Positions 12,916-16,043 of a stretch of DNA of 16,043 bases are shown here, in pieces. The notes beneath the pieces were generated by a model that worked only from the letters and a program-made list of their open reading frames with translations, ran no database searches and was not told the DNA's origin. Location: positions 1 to 16,043 of the forward strand of contig CAZTLW010000044.1 in the NCBI GenBank assembly GCA_964614585.1, in the 5' to 3' direction. The stretch's first letter is position 1; every line of letters begins with the position of its first letter. The stretch is from JAHEFX01 sp964614585 (GTDB lineage: Bacteria; Actinomycetota; Acidimicrobiia; Spongiisociales; JAENVV01). The translations under genes and the position numbers were made by a program.

Positions 12916-15099
12916 ATGTCCATCGACCCGTCCGCGGGGCTGCCGCGATCCTTCTTCGTCGTCGTCCCCGTGCTCGTGATGGGGCTCTGGCTCGCGGCCG
13001 GCAGCCCGCTGCCGGCACCGAACGACGCACTCGGCTCGGTCGACGTGGTCGTGGTGGCCTCCGGCGAGCAGGGCCAGACGGTGGAGGGCGACGTCCGGCT
13101 GACCACGGGGGCCGCCCACCGACTCGGGTCCCCGATTCCGGTCGACCAGCCGGTGCTCGGCTTCGTGGTGGCGGACGGGTACCTCCCCGAGCCGGTGGTC
13201 GTCTCGCCGTTCGATCCGTCACCGGTGCGGGTTCGTCTGCTCGCCGAGTCGGGGGTGGGCGGCGATCGCCGCATCCTCCACTTCGGCGGGGACACGATGG
13301 TCGGGCGCCGCTACCTCGAGGATGCCGCCGGGGGGATCCCCGACGAGGCGGCCGCCCGGGCCCTGGTGGCCGACCTCGCCCCTCTCTTCGGCGCCGCCGA
13401 CCTCTCGGTCCTGAACGTGGAGTCGGTCGTGGGCGACATGGCGCCGGGCGGCGCCTATCCGGCCAAGCGCTTCCTCGTCGCCACGCCCGAGCACGGGGTG
13501 GCGGCGCTGGAGGCGCTCGGCGTCGACGTCGCCACGCTCGGCAACAACCATGCCTTCGACTGGGGTGAGGCGGGACTGCGGACGACCGTGGAGGCCCTCG
13601 CGGCCGGGGGCATGGCGACGGTCGGGGCCGGTGCCGATCCCGACGTGGCCCGGGCACCGCTCATCGTCGACGTGGAGGGCCTGGGCGTCGCGATCCTGTC
13701 GTACACCACGGTCACGGGCGACGTCGTCAACGATGCCCTGCCCACCGGTGATGCGGCGGTGCCCGCCGACCTCCCCGCCGAGGACGCCTGGCAGTACGAG
13801 GAGCGAGCCGTCGTCGGCACCGCCCTGGATTGGCCCGAGGGGCCGATGCGTGCCGGCGATGCCTGGCGGCGTTTCGATGCCGTCGAAGGAGACCTCGATC
13901 CGGCCGTGGTGGGAGACGTCTGGGCGGAGATGGCCGCCGTCTTCCCCGAACTGCAGGACTGGGTCGCCCGACGGGGCCACGGTGGCGCCGCCCACTTCGA
14001 GCGCCGAACCGCCGCCGTGGACGTCGCCACGGCACGGTCGGCGGGTGCCGACCTCGTGGTGGTGGCCCTCCACGGTGGGCACCAGTACGCCCCGGTCGCC
14101 TCCGAGTACCTGCTCGGCGCCGTGGACGACCTCGTGGCGGCCGGCGCCGACGTGGTGGTCGGCCACCATCCCCACGTGGTGCAGGGCGTGGCGCTCGTCG
14201 ATGGGGTGCCCGTTGCCCACAGCCTCGGCAATCTCGTCTTCGACCAGGACTTCGGCGCCACGTTCCCATCGGTGGTGATGCGAGTGGTCGTCGATGACGA
14301 AGGGGTCGTGGCGACCCGGTTCTATCCGATCGAACTGGTCGGCCACCGTCCGGTCCCCGTGGGCGGTCCCGCGGTCGGGGCGGCGCTCGACCGCCTGGCC
14401 GCCCGGTCGGCTGGTGGGCTGACGGCGACCCGAATGGGGGACGGCACCGTCTCGCTCACGCCCGGAGCCTGGCCGGGTGGGGGACTCGAATCGGTGGGTT
14501 GGGGCTTCGAGCTCACCGAACGGTGGGACGACCCGACAGCGATGGGCGCGGAGTGCGAGCTCCTGGACCGCGGCTCCTTCGAGGATGTCGAGGCCGACGG
14601 GCGGCAGGACGGGGCGGGCCAATGGTCGCTGTCGGATGACGCCCACGTTCGCCGCATCGCCGATGCTCCCGATGGCCGGTCGGTCCTGCACCTCGAGGAC
14701 TCGGCGCTGGCTCGGCCGATCAGTCGCATCCCGGTGCCGTCGCACCGTGTCCACGACGCCGACGGGGCGGCGATGGACGACGCCCGTTCCCTGGAACTCC
14801 GCCTGGTCGTTCGGGGACGATCGGGCGGGGCAATGGTGCGATTCGACACCTACCGGTTCGACGACCGGGATCCCACCCGGGCGCCGACGTCGACGATGCT
14901 CGGCTCGGTCGAGGTGCCCGTTGCCGTGTCCGGCGAGTGGTCGGAGGCCCGGGTGGCGGTCCCATCGGAGGCCCTCGACGGTGGCGCCAACTCGCTCCTC
15001 CCGTATCTGGTCCACGAGGGGTCGCCCGGCGAGTGGTTCGAGGTCGATGACGTCCGCCTCGTGGAGACTCGTCCGAGCGGCGTGGCCTGTTTCGGGTAG
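12916..15099 (+). CDS. CapA-family (PGA_cap) metallophosphatase-like exported protein with extra N- and C-terminal domains
   Basis: A 727-residue protein with a hydrophobic N-terminal signal or anchor (12-30), so probably extracytoplasmic. Residues 40-110 look like a small beta domain. The CapA domain spans about 118-480: RILHFGGDTMVGRRY (119-133, D126), VLNVESVV (165-172), TLGNNHAFDWGEAGL (207-221, N211/H212), VVVALHGGHQYAP (381-393, H386), VVVGHHPHVVQGVA (413-426, H417/H418) and HSLGNLVFDQDF (435-446). Family members take part in poly-gamma-glutamate capsule formation or act as envelope phosphatase-like proteins. Residues 545-718 form an extra Gly/Asp-rich beta region resembling a carbohydrate-binding jelly roll. 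The start at 12916 is preferred because GAAGG lies 5 nt upstream; 12904 is an alternative. No capB or capC lies nearby, so a capsule role is uncertain. Confidence 0.88.
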   Translation: MSIDPSAGLPRSFFVVVPVLVMGLWLAAGSPLPAPNDALGSVDVVVVASGEQGQTVEGDVRLTTGAAHRLGSPIPVDQPVLGFVVADGYLPEPVVVSPFDPSPVRVRLLAESGVGGDRRILHFGGDTMVGRRYLEDAAGGIPDEAAARALVADLAPLFGAADLSVLNVESVVGDMAPGGAYPAKRFLVATPEHGVAALEALGVDVATLGNNHAFDWGEAGLRTTVEALAAGGMATVGAGADPDVARAPLIVDVEGLGVAILSYTTVTGDVVNDALPTGDAAVPADLPAEDAWQYEERAVVGTALDWPEGPMRAGDAWRRFDAVEGDLDPAVVGDVWAEMAAVFPELQDWVARRGHGGAAHFERRTAAVDVATARSAGADLVVVALHGGHQYAPVASEYLLGAVDDLVAAGADVVVGHHPHVVQGVALVDGVPVAHSLGNLVFDQDFGATFPSVVMRVVVDDEGVVATRFYPIELVGHRPVPVGGPAVGAALDRLAARSAGGLTATRMGDGTVSLTPGAWPGGGLESVGWGFELTERWDDPTAMGAECELLDRGSFEDVEADGRQDGAGQWSLSDDAHVRRIADAPDGRSVLHLEDSALARPISRIPVPSHRVHDADGAAMDDARSLELRLVVRGRSGGAMVRFDTYRFDDRDPTRAPTSTMLGSVEVPVAVSGEWSEARVAVPSEALDGGANSLLPYLVHEGSPGEWFEVDDVRLVETRPSGVACFG

Positions 15100-15100
15100 G

Positions 15101-15883
15101 TCAGCGGACGGTGCAGGCGACGCCCCAGTCGTAGGGCAGGAAGTCGACCTCCGGGGAGGTGTCGGCGACCCAGTCGGCGGTGGCATCGTCCAGCCAGGGC
15201 ATGAGGGAAGTGAGCACGGCTCGGCCGCCGGCGGGGAGCAGCGTCGGCATGCGATGCGGGCGGGTGAAGTCGGCGCCGTACCACTGGAAGATCTTCGACA
15301 GCGAGACCCGGCCGGCGGACCGGTCCACCACCACGGCGCCGTCGGCCAGCAGCGTGCGGAGTTGGTCGTCGAGGGTGTCGTCGAGGTCGGAGCCCCGATA
15401 GGGCTCGGCACGCAGCGTCGGGCAGGACACGGAGCCACAGACGAGGGCGGCGTGGATGCGGGGGTCACCGAACCGCCGCACCTTGGCGTGCTCCACGGCG
15501 TCCAACGAGAGGTGCTCACCATCGACGCGGAGGAACGGCCGGCTGAACCCGCCGGGGATGCGCAGCACCGACCCCGAGTCGGTCGCCAACACCTCGGCGG
15601 CCAACGACAGGGCCCCGGCGTTGTAGACGTTGATCCAGTAGGCGAGCGCCTCGTCGCGACGCAGTGCGTCTGGTTGGGCCGTCGCAGCTGCGTCGAGGTA
15701 CGCCCGGATCTCGGGCACCAGGTCGGTCAGTGCGCTCGTGCCCTGCTCGCCCAGGCGCCGGAGGATTGGGGCGAGCCGTCCGTGATCCCACTCGCCGACG
15801 CCGGAAGGTCGAGGCGTCCGGATCGACAGCAACGAGCGACCGATCGACCAGCCGAAGGCGGCCAGGTTGGGGCCGTCACTCAT
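15101..15883 (-). CDS. DUF547 domain-containing protein
   Basis: A 260-residue protein carrying the DUF547 signature. DEALAYWINVYNAGALSLA lies at 77-95, then LSLDAVEHAKVRRFGDPRIH at 125-144, and ALVCGSVSCPTLR at 146-158 with C149 and C154. The domain is shared with plant and bacterial proteins of unknown function and sits in the thiol-protease/transglutaminase-like neighbourhood, though no activity is proven. No signal peptide is evident. Its C-terminus lies 1 bp from the end of the convergent CapA-family gene. The ATG at 15883 has no Shine-Dalgarno and I see no convincing -10 nearby. Confidence 0.9.
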   Translation of the reverse strand: MSDGPNLAAFGWSIGRSLLSIRTPRPSGVGEWDHGRLAPILRRLGEQGTSALTDLVPEIRAYLDAAATAQPDALRRDEALAYWINVYNAGALSLAAEVLATDSGSVLRIPGGFSRPFLRVDGEHLSLDAVEHAKVRRFGDPRIHAALVCGSVSCPTLRAEPYRGSDLDDTLDDQLRTLLADGAVVVDRSAGRVSLSKIFQWYGADFTRPHRMPTLLPAGGRAVLTSLMPWLDDATADWVADTSPEVDFLPYDWGVACTVR

Positions 15884-15913
15884 GAGGATCGCCGGGCGGA
15901 GCGTCGCATGGTG

Positions 15914-15918
15914 GGAGG
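15914..15918 (+). promoter_or_regulatory. Shine-Dalgarno preceding a five-codon frame
   Basis: GGAGG lies 4 nt before an ATG at 15923. The frame from that ATG encodes MASRR and stops at 15938-15940. The partial gene at 15947 is in the same frame two codons later. Confidence 0.4.
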
Positions 15919-15946
15919 AACGATGGCATCGCGCCGATGATTCCCG

Positions 15947-16043
15947 ATGTCACCGGCGCCGAACCCGCGATTCGGTCATGGGGGCCTGGAGACGTACCGG
16001 CGGCCGAGCGGGCTGGTCCAGGTCGTGGACCCCGTGGTGGCAT
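15947..16043 (+). CDS. 5' end of an unidentified gene (partial, cut by window edge)
   Basis: From ATG 15947 the frame reads MSPAPNPRFGHGG then LETYRRPSGLVQVVDPVVA and is open to the edge. Third codon positions are almost all G or C, as in the other genes here, while the competing frame from ATG 15937 has poor third-position GC. No Shine-Dalgarno directly precedes 15947; the good one at 15914-15918 serves an ATG at 15923 whose frame is cut by a TGA at 15938. The product is not recognisable from about 32 residues. The gene diverges from the DUF547 gene. Confidence 0.5.
   Translation, partial: MSPAPNPRFGHGGLETYRRPSGLVQVVDPVVA

Noticed and set aside
1..16043. CRISPR array, insertion sequence, prophage or integron
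   Set aside because: No spaced direct repeats, transposase or integrase motifs, or terminal inverted repeats with target duplications were seen.

Overview
The window is very GC-rich chromosomal DNA with strong G/C preference at third codon positions and many GTG starts. The run histidine phosphatase - DUF3090 - SCO1664-type protein is an actinobacterial hallmark that lies beside mycothiol genes in mycobacteria and streptomycetes. An actinobacterium is therefore likely, and Acidimicrobiia is my best guess, but no marker here settles the class. I saw no transposase, integrase, tRNA, rRNA, CRISPR array or phage gene. Genes are packed tightly and every intergenic gap is under 200 bp.

Layout. (1) 1-3642, minus strand: SRAP abasic-site protein, a glyoxylate/hydroxypyruvate-type reductase (GTGA overlap), a 50-residue membrane protein, then the phosphatase, DUF3090 and SCO1664-family genes (coupled by overlaps), and possibly the start of a further gene at the left edge. 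(2) 3720-6384, plus: a stand-alone NuoF-like flavoprotein followed by a class I photolyase. (3) 6388-7924: PurU (minus), diverging across only 34 bp from a gamma-glutamylcyclotransferase-like gene (plus). (4) 7889-9901: AzlD/AzlC branched-chain amino acid exporter (minus), diverging from a membrane-anchored alpha/beta hydrolase (plus). (5) 9902-10078: an intergenic region with a good promoter, a TGTGA-N6-TCACA palindrome, a multi-helix RNA candidate and a terminator hairpin. (6) 10079-12849: RNase D (minus), a polytopic membrane protein (plus) and a YhhN/TMEM86 lysoplasmalogenase (minus). (7) 12916-15883: a large CapA-family exported protein (plus) and a DUF547 protein (minus), then the start of a gene at the right edge.

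Regulation. Six unlinked genes have a TAnnnT -10 hexamer ending only 6-8 nt before the start codon, with no Shine-Dalgarno sequence. This suggests widespread leaderless transcription. A few genes, such as the membrane protein at 11330, instead have a strong Shine-Dalgarno. The main unexplained signal is the structured, apparently independent transcription unit at about 9905-10077. A second is the pair of overlapping perfect palindromes at 11250-11278 between rnd and the membrane protein gene.

The genes do not form one pathway. Themes are DNA damage handling (SRAP, photolyase), C1/purine and glutathione-type metabolism (PurU, cyclotransferase), amino acid export, RNA processing, and lipid or envelope functions.
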